DNA from: an uncultured Oscillospiraceae bacterium
GTDB lineage: Bacteria > Bacillota > Clostridia > Oscillospirales > Oscillospiraceae
Assembly: GCA_934646185.1 (NCBI GenBank)
Contig: CAKUEH010000014.1
Coordinates: 1-64,000, forward strand
Reading direction: 5' to 3'
Length of the DNA stretch: 64,000 nt
The position numbers and the translations under genes are program-made. The notes beneath the pieces were generated by a model. The model was not told the DNA's origin, did no database searches, and worked only from the letters and a program-made list of their open reading frames with translations. Position 1 is the first letter of the stretch, and each line of letters starts with the position of its first letter. Positions 7,920 to 14,961 of the stretch are shown piece after piece.

Positions 7920-9335
7920 ATGAAACCGACGTATGAAAGCCCGCTGGCCTCGCGCTACGCGTCGAAGACGATGCTGCACCTGTTCTCCCCGGATATGCGC
8001 TACGAGACGTGGCGCAGGCTCTGGGTCGCGCTGGCGCGGGCGGAGCACACGCTGGGCCTGCCCATCACGCAGGCGCAGGTGGACGAGCTGGCCGCGCACG
8101 TGAGCCCCATCGACTACGATGTGGTCGCGGCGCGGGAAAAAGAGGTCCGACACGACGTCATGGCGCATATCTACGCCTACGGCCTTGACGCGCCCGGCGC
8201 GAGGGGCGTGATCCACCTGGGGGCAACGAGCTGCTATGTGACAGACAACGCAGATCTGATTTTATACCGCGAGGCCCTGCGCTATCTGGAAAAGGAATTG
8301 AAGGCCGCCATGCGGAATCTGTGCGATTTCGCCGACCGCTATGCCGCCATGCCCGCCCTCGCCTACACGCACTATCAGCCCGCGCAGCTGACGACCATCG
8401 GCAAGCGCGCGGCGCTGTGGCTGCAGGATCTGATGCTGGATCTCGAGGAGGTGCAGGACACGCTGCGCGCGTTCCGCTTCCTCGGCTGCCGCGGCACGAC
8501 CGGCACGGAAGCCAGCTTCGTCGAGCTCTTCGACGGCGATACGGCGAAGATCGACGAGATGAACCGGCAGATCGCCGCGGAATTCGGCTTTGCGCGCTGC
8601 TATCCCGTCTGCGGGCAGACGTATCCCAGAAAGCTCGACAGCCGGATTTTGAACGTGCTGTCGTCCATCTGCCAGAGCGCCTGCCGCATGGCGACGGATA
8701 TCCGGCTCCTGCAGCACGACCGGCAGGTCGAGGAGCCGTTCGAGGACAAGCAGATCGGCTCGTCCGCCATGCCGTATAAGCGCAACCCCATGCGCTGCGA
8801 GCGCATCTGCTCGCTGGCCCGCTATGTGATCGCCGACGCGCAGAACGCGCCCATGACGGCCATGACGCAGTGGCTCGAGCGGACGCTCGACGATTCGGCC
8901 AACCGGCGTATCAGTCTGCCGGAGGCGTTTCTGGCGACGGACGGCGTGCTGCGGCTCGTGCAGAACGTTACGAAGGGGCTGCATGTGAATGAAAAGATCG
9001 TGGAGAAGCTCGTGCGGGACTATCTGCCGTTCATCGCGACGGAAAACCTGATGATGGCCGCCGCCAAGCGCGGCGGCGACCGCCAGCAGCTGCACGAGAT
9101 CATCCGCGAGGCGTCCATGCAGGAGACGGCGAAGATGAAAAACGGCGAGAGCTGGGATCTGGTCTCCCAGCTGGCCGCGCGGCCGGAATTCGGCATGACG
9201 GCCGAAGAGATCCGCGCCGAGCTCGAGCCTGCCCGCTACATCGGCCGCTGCCCGGAGCAGGTCGCGTCCATGACAAGCGCCTGCCGCGCCCTGATCGGAG
9301 CAGACGCCCAGCAGGCGGAGGAGCTGACACTGTAA
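7920..9335 (+). CDS. purB: Adenylosuccinate lyase
   Basis: A 471-residue member of the fumarase/aspartase superfamily. It splits adenylosuccinate to AMP and fumarate and also acts on SAICAR earlier in the pathway. Signature segments are HLGATSCYVTDNAD (residues ~100-113), THYQPAQLTT and the superfamily motif SSAMPYKRNPM near residue 280. AAAGGAG precedes the ATG by a few bases. With purA it completes IMP-to-AMP conversion. The strong terminator at 9348 ends the unit. Confidence 0.97.
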   Translation: MKPTYESPLASRYASKTMLHLFSPDMRYETWRRLWVALARAEHTLGLPITQAQVDELAAHVSPIDYDVVAAREKEVRHDVMAHIYAYGLDAPGARGVIHLGATSCYVTDNADLILYREALRYLEKELKAAMRNLCDFADRYAAMPALAYTHYQPAQLTTIGKRAALWLQDLMLDLEEVQDTLRAFRFLGCRGTTGTEASFVELFDGDTAKIDEMNRQIAAEFGFARCYPVCGQTYPRKLDSRILNVLSSICQSACRMATDIRLLQHDRQVEEPFEDKQIGSSAMPYKRNPMRCERICSLARYVIADAQNAPMTAMTQWLERTLDDSANRRISLPEAFLATDGVLRLVQNVTKGLHVNEKIVEKLVRDYLPFIATENLMMAAAKRGGDRQQLHEIIREASMQETAKMKNGESWDLVSQLAARPEFGMTAEEIRAELEPARYIGRCPEQVASMTSACRALIGADAQQAEELTL

Positions 9336-9347
9336 CAAATAAAACTG

Positions 9348-9392
9348 TGCCCGCGGGGGGACGCGCTCAGGCGTCTCCCGCGGGCATTTTTT
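9348..9392. terminator. Terminator of purA-purB, overlapping the convergent gene end
   Basis: TGCCCGCGGG (9348-9357) pairs with CCCGCGGGCA (9377-9386), extended inward by GGGACGC/GCGTCTC, then six T. The 3' arm is also the last coding stretch of the minus-strand remnant at 9367-9546. Confidence 0.88.
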
Positions 9393-9546
9393 CTTCCGCC
9401 GTGTCCAGATACTGTGCTTCCGCGTCCAGAATTGCCGCTTGCAGCTTTTCTCGCGCATGCTACGCCTCCGGAATCGTTCCCAGCTCGTCCAGAACCTCGT
9501 CGATTGCCCCGCACAGCCGGGCATGGAGCTTTGCATAATTGGTCAT
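9367..9546 (-). pseudogene. Small unknown gene interrupted by an in-frame amber codon
   Basis: A minus-strand frame starts at ATG 9546 behind GGGAGGTTT and reads 28 residues (MTNYAKLHARLCGAIDEVLD then ELGTIPEA) to TAG at 9460-9462. The same frame continues for 30 more codons (HAREKLQAAILDAEAQYLDT and further) to TGA at 9367-9369. Both halves are amphipathic and helical in character, and a single C-to-T change from CAG would explain the stop. I do not recognise the family. Alternatives are a genuine 28-residue peptide or stop-codon read-through. A TATAAT on the minus strand lies about 25 bases upstream of the binding site. Confidence 0.55.
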
Positions 9547-9675
9547 AATGAAACCTCCCTGTTTTTGGAATGAAAACATTATAACACAAAGTTGTGAATT
9601 AGTACAGCTACAGGGACTAAAAGTATATTGTCGCTTCCTATAATCATCGTAGTACATGTAGTAGGCGGTGATGGG

Positions 9676-9915
9676 ATGAAGCTGAATCAGGCGGTCAGTC
9701 TGCGGTTGGCGGAGCTGATGCAGGCACGAGCCATGACGCAGTATCAGCTTTCGACAAAGAGCGGCGTCCCGAAATCGTCGATCGGTAATATCATGCACTG
9801 TGCATACGATTCCGTGAAGCTCCGCGTTCTGCACGAGCTGTGTCAGGGCCTTTCCATCAGCCTGCCGGAATTTTTTGATTCCCCGTTGTTTTATGAGGAG
9901 AATCTGGAGCCATGA
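9676..9915 (+). CDS. Small XRE-family helix-turn-helix regulator
   Basis: An 80-residue Cro/CI-type DNA-binding protein that consists of the helix-turn-helix domain alone. The pattern LAELMQARAMTQYQLSTKSGVPKSSIGNIMHC matches the five-helix XRE fold, with the recognition helix around residues 30-42. It ends in an acidic EENLEP tail and has no ligand domain. The start at 9676 follows GGCGGTGATGGG; an earlier ATG in frame has no binding site. It is transcribed away from the amber-interrupted gene at 9546. Its target is unknown. Confidence 0.85.
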   Translation: MKLNQAVSLRLAELMQARAMTQYQLSTKSGVPKSSIGNIMHCAYDSVKLRVLHELCQGLSISLPEFFDSPLFYEENLEP

Positions 9916-9998
9916 TGGAAGCTGGAGCTGGTTGAGCGGTCACGATGCGCTCAGCAATGCAAGAACTCTTCTTAGAAATCAGCGACTGCGGCACAGCA

Positions 9999-10113
9999 TT
10001 TTCTTTTGCTTCTCCAAAAGAAAACGCTGGCAAAAGAAAACGAGCCCGGAGGGATTTCGATTTCCCTCCGGACCTCCTTGAACCGACCAGAAAAACCCCT
10101 TCGGTTTTTCTGG
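9999..10113. repeat. Cluster of three perfect hairpins (family D element)
   Basis: Three hairpins follow each other: TTTTCTTTTG/CAAAAGAAAA (9999-10008 with 10015-10024), CCGGAGGGA/TCCCTCCGG (10046-10054 with 10063-10071) and CCAGAAAAACC/GGTTTTTCTGG (10087-10097 with 10103-10113). There is no supported gene between 9916 and 10461. The stretch is a run of repeat elements. Confidence 0.7.
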
Positions 10114-10157
10114 ACTTTTCCTGCGAGATTTGATAGAACTCAGAATCTCGGACGTCC

Positions 10158-10250
10158 AAAGGCTCCCCTGAAAGGGGCCAAAGAGGTAGGGATGCGGGCG
10201 CGAAGCGCCTGAGAGGTTGCGGCGGGAAGCAGCGAAAAGCGAAAGCTCTT
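10158..10250 (+). repeat. Family B repeat, partial left end
   Basis: AAGGCTCCCCTGAAAGGGG, then GGCGCGAAGCGCCTGAGAGGTTGCGGC, matching the left halves at 24707, 51135 and 58676. No right end with the AAGGGGAGGCTT terminus follows. Instead a family A copy lies immediately downstream. Confidence 0.75.
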
Positions 10251-10271
10251 CGGCGGATTCGTACCGCACCC

Positions 10272-10375
10272 GTAGGGGCCGACGACTCTGTCGGCCCAAT
10301 AAATGCTGCGGATTCGCCGCAGATTTTCGGGAAAAGCGCTGCATTCTGCGGGCGGACAGAGTCGTCCGCCCCTAC
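10272..10375. repeat. Palindromic repeat, family A copy 2
   Basis: A left arm starting GTAGGGGCCGACGACTCTGT and a right arm ending GAGTCGTCCGCCCCTAC enclose the family core GGATTCGCCGCAGATTTTCGG. The length is 104 bp, as in the other copies. Confidence 0.88.
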
Positions 10376-10428
10376 AAATACGCCTCTCGGTGATGCCTTG
10401 GCGGCCACCTGTACATGAAATAAACAAA

Positions 10429-10452
10429 CGCCTGCCCCTCACGGGGCAGGCG
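10429..10452 (-). terminator. Terminator of the PrsW-like gene
   Basis: CGCCTGCCCC (10429-10438) pairs with GGGGCAGGCG (10443-10452), loop TCAC. On the minus strand it is followed by TTTGTTTA. Confidence 0.8.
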
Positions 10453-10461
10453 CTTTTGCGC

Positions 10462-11193
10462 TTACAGATATTCCGCGTCGTAATTGTTGATGTACCGGTC
10501 GCGGCGGGACTGGCGTTTGACGAGGATGAACGCGATCGTGAACAGAATGGCCACGAACGCGGCGAACAGCCAGCCGTAGTGGACGGACTCGATCGTTGCG
10601 ATATAGTCGTAGCAGCCGTGCAGGAACGCGGGCAGGAGCAGCGCCAGCACCCGGCAGAGCTTGGACGCGCTGTCCTTACCCTGCCCGTGCAGGCGCTTGG
10701 CAAGGCCGTACCACACGCCCATGAACACGCCGAAGCAGGCGTGGCCCGGCACGGCGGTCACAGCGCGCACCAGCGCGGTCGACAGGCCGTACATCAGCAC
10801 ATAGCTGATGTTCTCCCACAGCGCGAAGCCGAGCGCGACGAATACCGCGTACACAACGCCGTCAAACTGGCAGTTGAAGGCGGCGGAGCGCCATGTCCGG
10901 CGCTTGAGCAGGAAGTATTTCGCGCCCTCCTCGGAAAACGCGACGACGACAAAATACATGAGCACGTTATACGGCGTGCTGTTCTCCGGGAAATACCGGC
11001 CCAGCAGCCAGCTGCCGAAGCGCTCGAGCAGGAGCGCGATGAATGTGGCGGCGATGCCGTACAGCACGAGCGAAATGAGCAGCGGCGCGGGCTCCTTTTC
11101 CAGCTTGTCCGCGCGGTAGACGTGGACGAGCAGGAAAATGGCCGGGATCACCGCGGCGGCGATCAGGATCGGGTTGGTATAGAAGAAAATCAT
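10462..11193 (-). CDS. PrsW-family intramembrane protease
   Basis: A 243-residue polytopic membrane protein with the PrsW (peptidase M82) signatures. These are FSEEGAKYFLLK (the E-E-x-x-K motif), FDGVVYAVFVALGFALWENI, VPGHACFGVFMG and HGCYDY, each carrying a conserved acidic or histidine residue in or near a membrane helix. Relatives cleave membrane proteins such as anti-sigma factors. No anti-sigma factor is seen nearby, so the substrate is unknown. The start at 11193 is preferred because GGGAG lies 9-13 bases upstream; ATG codons at 11202 and 11235 are poorer. It diverges from the ThrE-like genes. Confidence 0.88.
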   Translation of the reverse strand: MIFFYTNPILIAAAVIPAIFLLVHVYRADKLEKEPAPLLISLVLYGIAATFIALLLERFGSWLLGRYFPENSTPYNVLMYFVVVAFSEEGAKYFLLKRRTWRSAAFNCQFDGVVYAVFVALGFALWENISYVLMYGLSTALVRAVTAVPGHACFGVFMGVWYGLAKRLHGQGKDSASKLCRVLALLLPAFLHGCYDYIATIESVHYGWLFAAFVAILFTIAFILVKRQSRRDRYINNYDAEYL

Positions 11194-11266
11194 ACGGCGC
11201 ATCTCCCTATTTGCTTTATGCGGATATTGAAGCATAAAAGCGGAAAAAAGTCAATTTGCTTTTTGC

Positions 11267-11295
11267 TTGCCGACGCGTCCGCGCCGTGGTATACT
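11267..11295 (+). promoter_or_regulatory. Promoter of the ThrE-like/thiN unit
   Basis: TTGCCG (11267-11272), 17 bases, TATACT (11290-11295), 31 bases before the GTG start at 11326. Confidence 0.72.
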
Positions 11296-11325
11296 AAGGG
11301 AAAACCGGCAGGGGAGGCGAGACGT

Positions 11326-12081
11326 GTGCAGGATACGGCGCTGATGCTCCATACGCTGTTGGAGCTTGGCGAGAGCATGCTGGCCGACGGCGCGGACGTG
11401 CGCCGCGTGGAGCAGACGCTCACGCGCATGGGACTGGCTTACGGCGCGGTGCGGATGGATGTGTTCGTCATCACGTCCAGCATCGTGCTGACGATGTGCT
11501 TCCCGGACGAGACGAGCGTCACGCAGACGCGGCGGATCGAAAAATCCGCCGTGACGGACTTCGGCAAGCTGGAGGCCATCAACGCCATCAGCCGCAGCTA
11601 TTGCGAAAAGCCCTTTCCTGTGCAGGAGCTGGCCGACCGGCTGCATCTGGCGAAGGGCTGCCGCCCCGCGCGCTGGAAGCTGTTCGCGGGCAGCAGTCTG
11701 GCCGCGGGCGCGCTGACGGTGTTCTTCGGCGGCGCGGGACTTGACGGGCTGGCCGCGGCGGTCTTTGCGCTGGCGCTGTGTCTGCTGCAGACGTATCTGC
11801 CGCTGATCTGCAAGAACAAGGTGCTGTTCAACTTCCTCGCGGCCTTCTGCGTCGGGAGTCTGATCGGTCTTGCGTGCCGCGCGATTCCGGTGCTGCACGG
11901 CGACAAGATCATCATCGGCGATATCATGCTGCTGATCCCCGGTCTTGCGTTTACGAACGCGGTCAAGGATATTTTCATCGGCGATACGATCTCGGGCGTC
12001 ATGCGCCTGATCGAGACGGTTTTGTGGGCGGCGGCGCTGGCCTTGGGCTTCGCGCTGTCCGGATGGCTGCTGGGGGTGTGA
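11326..12081 (+). CDS. Threonine/serine exporter family protein, large (ThrE N-domain) component
   Basis: A 251-residue protein matching the first half of ThrE-type exporters (DUF1212). A cytoplasmic amphipathic part of about 110 residues includes GADVRRVEQTLTRMG. It is followed by about five hydrophobic segments with KIIIGDIMLLIPGLAFTNAV, the conserved central helix. In Corynebacterium ThrE both halves are one protein. Here the second half is the next gene, 3 bases away, so the two are likely to form one transporter. The GTG start at 11326 is set by GGGGAGG 8 bases upstream; the same frame is open far upstream but runs through the promoter. Substrate specificity is inferred from the family only. 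Confidence 0.88.
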   Translation: MQDTALMLHTLLELGESMLADGADVRRVEQTLTRMGLAYGAVRMDVFVITSSIVLTMCFPDETSVTQTRRIEKSAVTDFGKLEAINAISRSYCEKPFPVQELADRLHLAKGCRPARWKLFAGSSLAAGALTVFFGGAGLDGLAAAVFALALCLLQTYLPLICKNKVLFNFLAAFCVGSLIGLACRAIPVLHGDKIIIGDIMLLIPGLAFTNAVKDIFIGDTISGVMRLIETVLWAAALALGFALSGWLLGV

Positions 12082-12084
12082 CGG

Positions 12085-12534
12085 ATGCAGAATGTGATCG
12101 GACTTCTGACGGCGCTGCTCGGCTCCGCCGGGTTCGCGCTGATCTTCAATGTGCGCAAACAGCTGCTGCCGCTGGCGGCGCTGGGCGGCGCGCTGTGCTG
12201 GGGGACGTATCTGCTGGCAGGGCAGGCGACGGACTCTGTTTTTCTGCAGTCCTTTGCAGCCAGCGCCGTGACGGCGGTCTGGTCGGAGGTGCTCGCGCGC
12301 GTGAAGAAGACGCCCGCGCAGCAGTATCTCATCATCGGCCTCATTCCGCTCGTGCCCGGCGGGACGCTCTATTATGCCATGAGCGCGCTCGTCCGGCAGG
12401 ACTGGGCGCAGGCGCAGCTCTACGGCTACCGGGTCAGTGCGTTCGTGCTCGGCATCGCGGCGGGCGTGAGCCTGACGCTGAGCCTTCTGGACATGATTTT
12501 GAATGCGCGCAGGCGCATGCAAAAAAGAAAGTAG
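12085..12534 (+). CDS. Threonine/serine exporter family protein, small (ThrE C-domain) component
   Basis: A 149-residue membrane protein of the DUF3815 type, the partner of the preceding gene. About five hydrophobic segments are seen, including the conserved LIIGLIPLVPGGTLYYAMSAL, which mirrors the IGDIMLLIPG helix of the larger component. The gene starts 3 bases after its neighbour stops, so co-translation is likely. Its C terminus is a short basic tail (RRRMQKRK), which suggests a cytoplasmic end. thiN follows 10 bases later. Confidence 0.86.
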   Translation: MQNVIGLLTALLGSAGFALIFNVRKQLLPLAALGGALCWGTYLLAGQATDSVFLQSFAASAVTAVWSEVLARVKKTPAQQYLIIGLIPLVPGGTLYYAMSALVRQDWAQAQLYGYRVSAFVLGIAAGVSLTLSLLDMILNARRRMQKRK

Positions 12535-12544
12535 GAGTGTTTTC

Positions 12545-13162
12545 ATGGAAAACCGCTGCATCATTGTCTCCGGCGGCGTCTTCGGCCCCGCGCCGGAGAG
12601 GCGGCCGGGCGATTTTATCATCGCCTGCGACCGGGGCTACGCCTATTGCGGGCGGCTCGGCTTGACGCCGGATCTGTTCATCGGCGATTTTGATTCCTAT
12701 TCCGGCGCGGTCGCGCCGGGCGTAGCCGTTGAACGGCTGCTACCGGAAAAGGACGACACGGACACCGGCCACGCCATCACATACGCGCTGGCGCACGGAT
12801 TCCGGGAGCTGGTGCTTGTCTGTGCGCTGGGCGGGCGGCTGGATCATACGCTGGCAAATCTGCAGAACGCGGCGAACGCCGCCGCGCAGGGCGCGTCCGT
12901 GACCATTCTGGATGAAAATTCGGAGCTCACCTTCCTGACGCATGGGACGCTCCGCCTGAAAAAGCGCCCCGGCTGGGGCCTGTCCGTGTTTTCACTCTCA
13001 GACAGCAGCACGGGCGTGTGCCTGCGCGGCGTGAAATACGAGCTGGAAAACGCCGCGCTCGACAATCGCTTTCCGCTCGGCGTGAGCAACGAATTTGACG
13101 CGCCGGAGGCGGAGATCACGGTCGAGCAGGGCATTCTGCTGGTCATGCAGACGAAAAAGTAA
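12545..13162 (+). CDS. thiN: Thiamine pyrophosphokinase
   Basis: A 205-residue ThiN that transfers pyrophosphate from ATP to thiamine to make the cofactor thiamine diphosphate. The family motifs are ACDRGYAYCGRLGLTPDLFIGDFDSY (residues ~27-52), LPEKDDTDTGHAI and VCALGGRLDHTLANLQN, which carry the acidic metal and ATP ligands. The C-terminal half is the beta-barrel thiamine-binding domain. GTAGGAGTG lies before the ATG at 12545. An earlier in-frame ATG at 12503 lies inside the previous gene. No TPP riboswitch is seen upstream; expression probably comes from the promoter at 11267. Confidence 0.93.
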   Translation: MENRCIIVSGGVFGPAPERRPGDFIIACDRGYAYCGRLGLTPDLFIGDFDSYSGAVAPGVAVERLLPEKDDTDTGHAITYALAHGFRELVLVCALGGRLDHTLANLQNAANAAAQGASVTILDENSELTFLTHGTLRLKKRPGWGLSVFSLSDSSTGVCLRGVKYELENAALDNRFPLGVSNEFDAPEAEITVEQGILLVMQTKK

Positions 13163-13175
13163 AAAAACAGACAGA

Positions 13176-13205
13176 AAAAAGCGGCTGCCGGAGCAGCCGC
13201 TTTTT
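13176..13205. terminator. Bidirectional terminator between thiN and the BMP lipoprotein gene
   Basis: AAAAAGCGGCTGC (13176-13188) pairs with GCAGCCGCTTTTT (13193-13205), loop CGGA. Poly-A and poly-T flanks allow use on both strands by the two converging genes. Confidence 0.92.
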
Positions 13206-13220
13206 GTATGGGGTTCGGAA

Positions 13221-14612
13221 TTAGTTCAGCTCGGTGATGCCGTCGATGCGGATCTGGAAGGACGGAGCGGACTGATAGGAAGACTCATGGTAGTAGCCAT
13301 CGGCAATGCCTTCTTCGCTGTCAGCAACCCAGTCACCGTCGGTGTCGACCATCATGGCGGAGGTCACGTGGCCCTCGGCGTCACATTCGATCTTGCACTT
13401 CTGCGTGTTGGTCAGCTCGAAGTTGTCGCCGGTAACGGTGAACTTGCTGGTATCAAAGACATGCAGGCTGCCGTCCTTGATGGCCGCGATGGTCTCTTCG
13501 ACCTTCTCAGCGGTGCCGGCCGCGCAGGACGGGCCAAGGTCGGTGATGCGGACAGCGTCAGCCTCGTAGCCCTGGCACCAGTTGGTGTCGAAGGACTCGC
13601 CGTTCATAACAGCGTTGAATGCGTACTCATAGAAGACTTCCCAAACGTTGGTCGGAGAGGTCAGAGCGGCGGTCGGAGCGACTGCGAGCATATCGACGTT
13701 GTAGCCGACGGAGTAGACGGTCGTGCCGGCGTCGAGGGCTTCCTGGCAGGCTGCCGGAGCACCGGTGGAGTCAGCGTGCTGGCCGATGATGATGCAGCCG
13801 TCGGCGATCAGAGCCTTGGCAGCCTCGTTCTCAGCGGTGATGTTGAACCAGGAGTTGGTGTACTGCACCTGCATGGCGACATCGGGAACGATGCTCTGCA
13901 GGCCAAGGAAGAACGCGGTGTAGCCGGAAACGACCTCTGCGTACGGATAAGCGCCGACGTAGCCGATCTTGATCTTGCCGTCAGCAGTCTTGTTCTTGTC
14001 TTCGACCTTGCCGTCGTCGATGAGCTCCTGCAGCTTCATGCCGGCGACGACGCCGCCGACGTAGCGGGCCTCATAGATGCCGGTGAAGGCGTTGTGGAAG
14101 TTGTCGAGGCCAGAAGCTCTGGCGGTATCGCCGGTCATCGCGACGAACTGCACGTCGGGATATTCCTCAGCTGCCTGCAGGCAGAAGGACTGATGGCCGT
14201 AGGAGTTGGTGATGACGATCTGGCAGCCCTGGTCGACGCAGTCGACGCAAGCGTCATAGCAGGTCTCGTCTTCGCCGATGGAGTATTTCCAGACGATGTT
14301 GTTCTCGCTGATGCCCAGAGCCTTGGCGGCTTCCTGGATGCCGAGAATGTGGGAGTAGGTGTAGCCTTCGTTTTCGTCGCCGACGAGAACGACGCCGATC
14401 TTGATGTCGGTGCCGACAGCGTCGCCGGCGGGCTCAGCGGTTTCGTCCTCAGCCGGAGCGTCGGTCTCTTCCTCAGGAGCGGTGGTCTCTTCGTTGGTGG
14501 TCTCAGCCGGGGCGGGTGCGTCGGTCTTTTCTTCCGTCTTGGCAGTGGAAGCGCAGGCTACCAGAGCGAAGACCATGACCACGGCGAGAAGCAGCGCGAT
14601 GATCTTTTTCAT
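13221..14612 (-). CDS. BMP-family substrate-binding lipoprotein (probable nucleoside type)
   Basis: A 463-residue secreted lipoprotein. Residues 1-20 are a signal peptide with lipobox LVAC. Residues ~21-65 form a Thr/Glu/Ala/Pro linker. The rest is a BMP/PnrA binding fold with KIGVVLVGDENEGYTYSHILGIQ, ITNSYGHQSF, FTGIYEARYVGGVVAG and CIIIGQHADSTGAP. Relatives bind purine nucleosides for ABC import. The ATPase and permeases usually beside such a gene are absent here, so the partner genes must lie elsewhere. The neighbouring divergent guanine deaminase supports a purine substrate. AGGAGG precedes the ATG. Confidence 0.9.
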   Translation of the reverse strand: MKKIIALLLAVVMVFALVACASTAKTEEKTDAPAPAETTNEETTAPEEETDAPAEDETAEPAGDAVGTDIKIGVVLVGDENEGYTYSHILGIQEAAKALGISENNIVWKYSIGEDETCYDACVDCVDQGCQIVITNSYGHQSFCLQAAEEYPDVQFVAMTGDTARASGLDNFHNAFTGIYEARYVGGVVAGMKLQELIDDGKVEDKNKTADGKIKIGYVGAYPYAEVVSGYTAFFLGLQSIVPDVAMQVQYTNSWFNITAENEAAKALIADGCIIIGQHADSTGAPAACQEALDAGTTVYSVGYNVDMLAVAPTAALTSPTNVWEVFYEYAFNAVMNGESFDTNWCQGYEADAVRITDLGPSCAAGTAEKVEETIAAIKDGSLHVFDTSKFTVTGDNFELTNTQKCKIECDAEGHVTSAMMVDTDGDWVADSEEGIADGYYHESSYQSAPSFQIRIDGITELN

Positions 14613-14635
14613 GTGTTCGTTCCTCCTAAAAAATT

Positions 14636-14678
14636 TTGCGGCAAATACCGCAATCCTGCCGCGCGGAATTGCGCGGCA
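14636..14678 (-). other. Two tandem hairpins in the BMP gene leader
   Basis: TTGCGG/CCGCAA (14636-14641 with 14648-14653) and TGCCGCGC/GCGCGGCA (14657-14664 with 14671-14678) lie between the promoter and the ribosome binding site. They may stabilise the mRNA or regulate it. No T-run follows on the minus strand before the start. Confidence 0.45.
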
Positions 14679-14693
14679 AATTCGGATAGTTGT

Positions 14694-14722
14694 ATTTTAA
14701 TTGATTCTATGCAAAAAAGCAA
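14694..14722 (-). promoter_or_regulatory. Promoter of the BMP lipoprotein gene
   Basis: On the minus strand TTGCTT (14722-14717), 17 bases, TAAAAT (14699-14694), 82 bases upstream of the start. Confidence 0.6.
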
Positions 14723-14782
14723 TCAGTTTTTTCGGGTTTATGGGCATAAATACACAAAAAGTTTCAGGAGAAGCTAAAAAAC

Positions 14783-14811
14783 TTTTAGGTTTTTCGGCGC
14801 TTTGTTATAAT
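14783..14811 (+). promoter_or_regulatory. Candidate promoter of guanine deaminase
   Basis: A weak -35 TTTTAG (14783-14788), 17 bases and a perfect TATAAT (14806-14811). The remaining 150 bases to the start are GC-rich. I looked for a purine riboswitch in the 349-base divergent gap and could not recognise one. Confidence 0.45.
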
Positions 14812-14961
14812 TGCCTGATTGGGGCGGGCTGATTTCGTGAAGAACGCCCAAGAACATAAGTGGAAATTGTGCGGGCTATTATGATATGATATTTCAGCAG
14901 GGCACTGGACCTGCGCCTGATCTGCCGCATATGGGGCGTTTTTGCAAAGGAGCACAAAATC

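Noticed and set aside
13095..14777. A 560-codon plus-strand frame opposite the BMP lipoprotein gene.
   Set aside because: The minus strand encodes a lipoprotein with signal peptide and lipobox; the plus frame has no binding site and repeats Val/Gly/Asp.
14823..14961. Possible purine-type riboswitch before guanine deaminase.
   Set aside because: I could not find the conserved three-way junction or loop sequences of the purine aptamer, so it is not reported as one.
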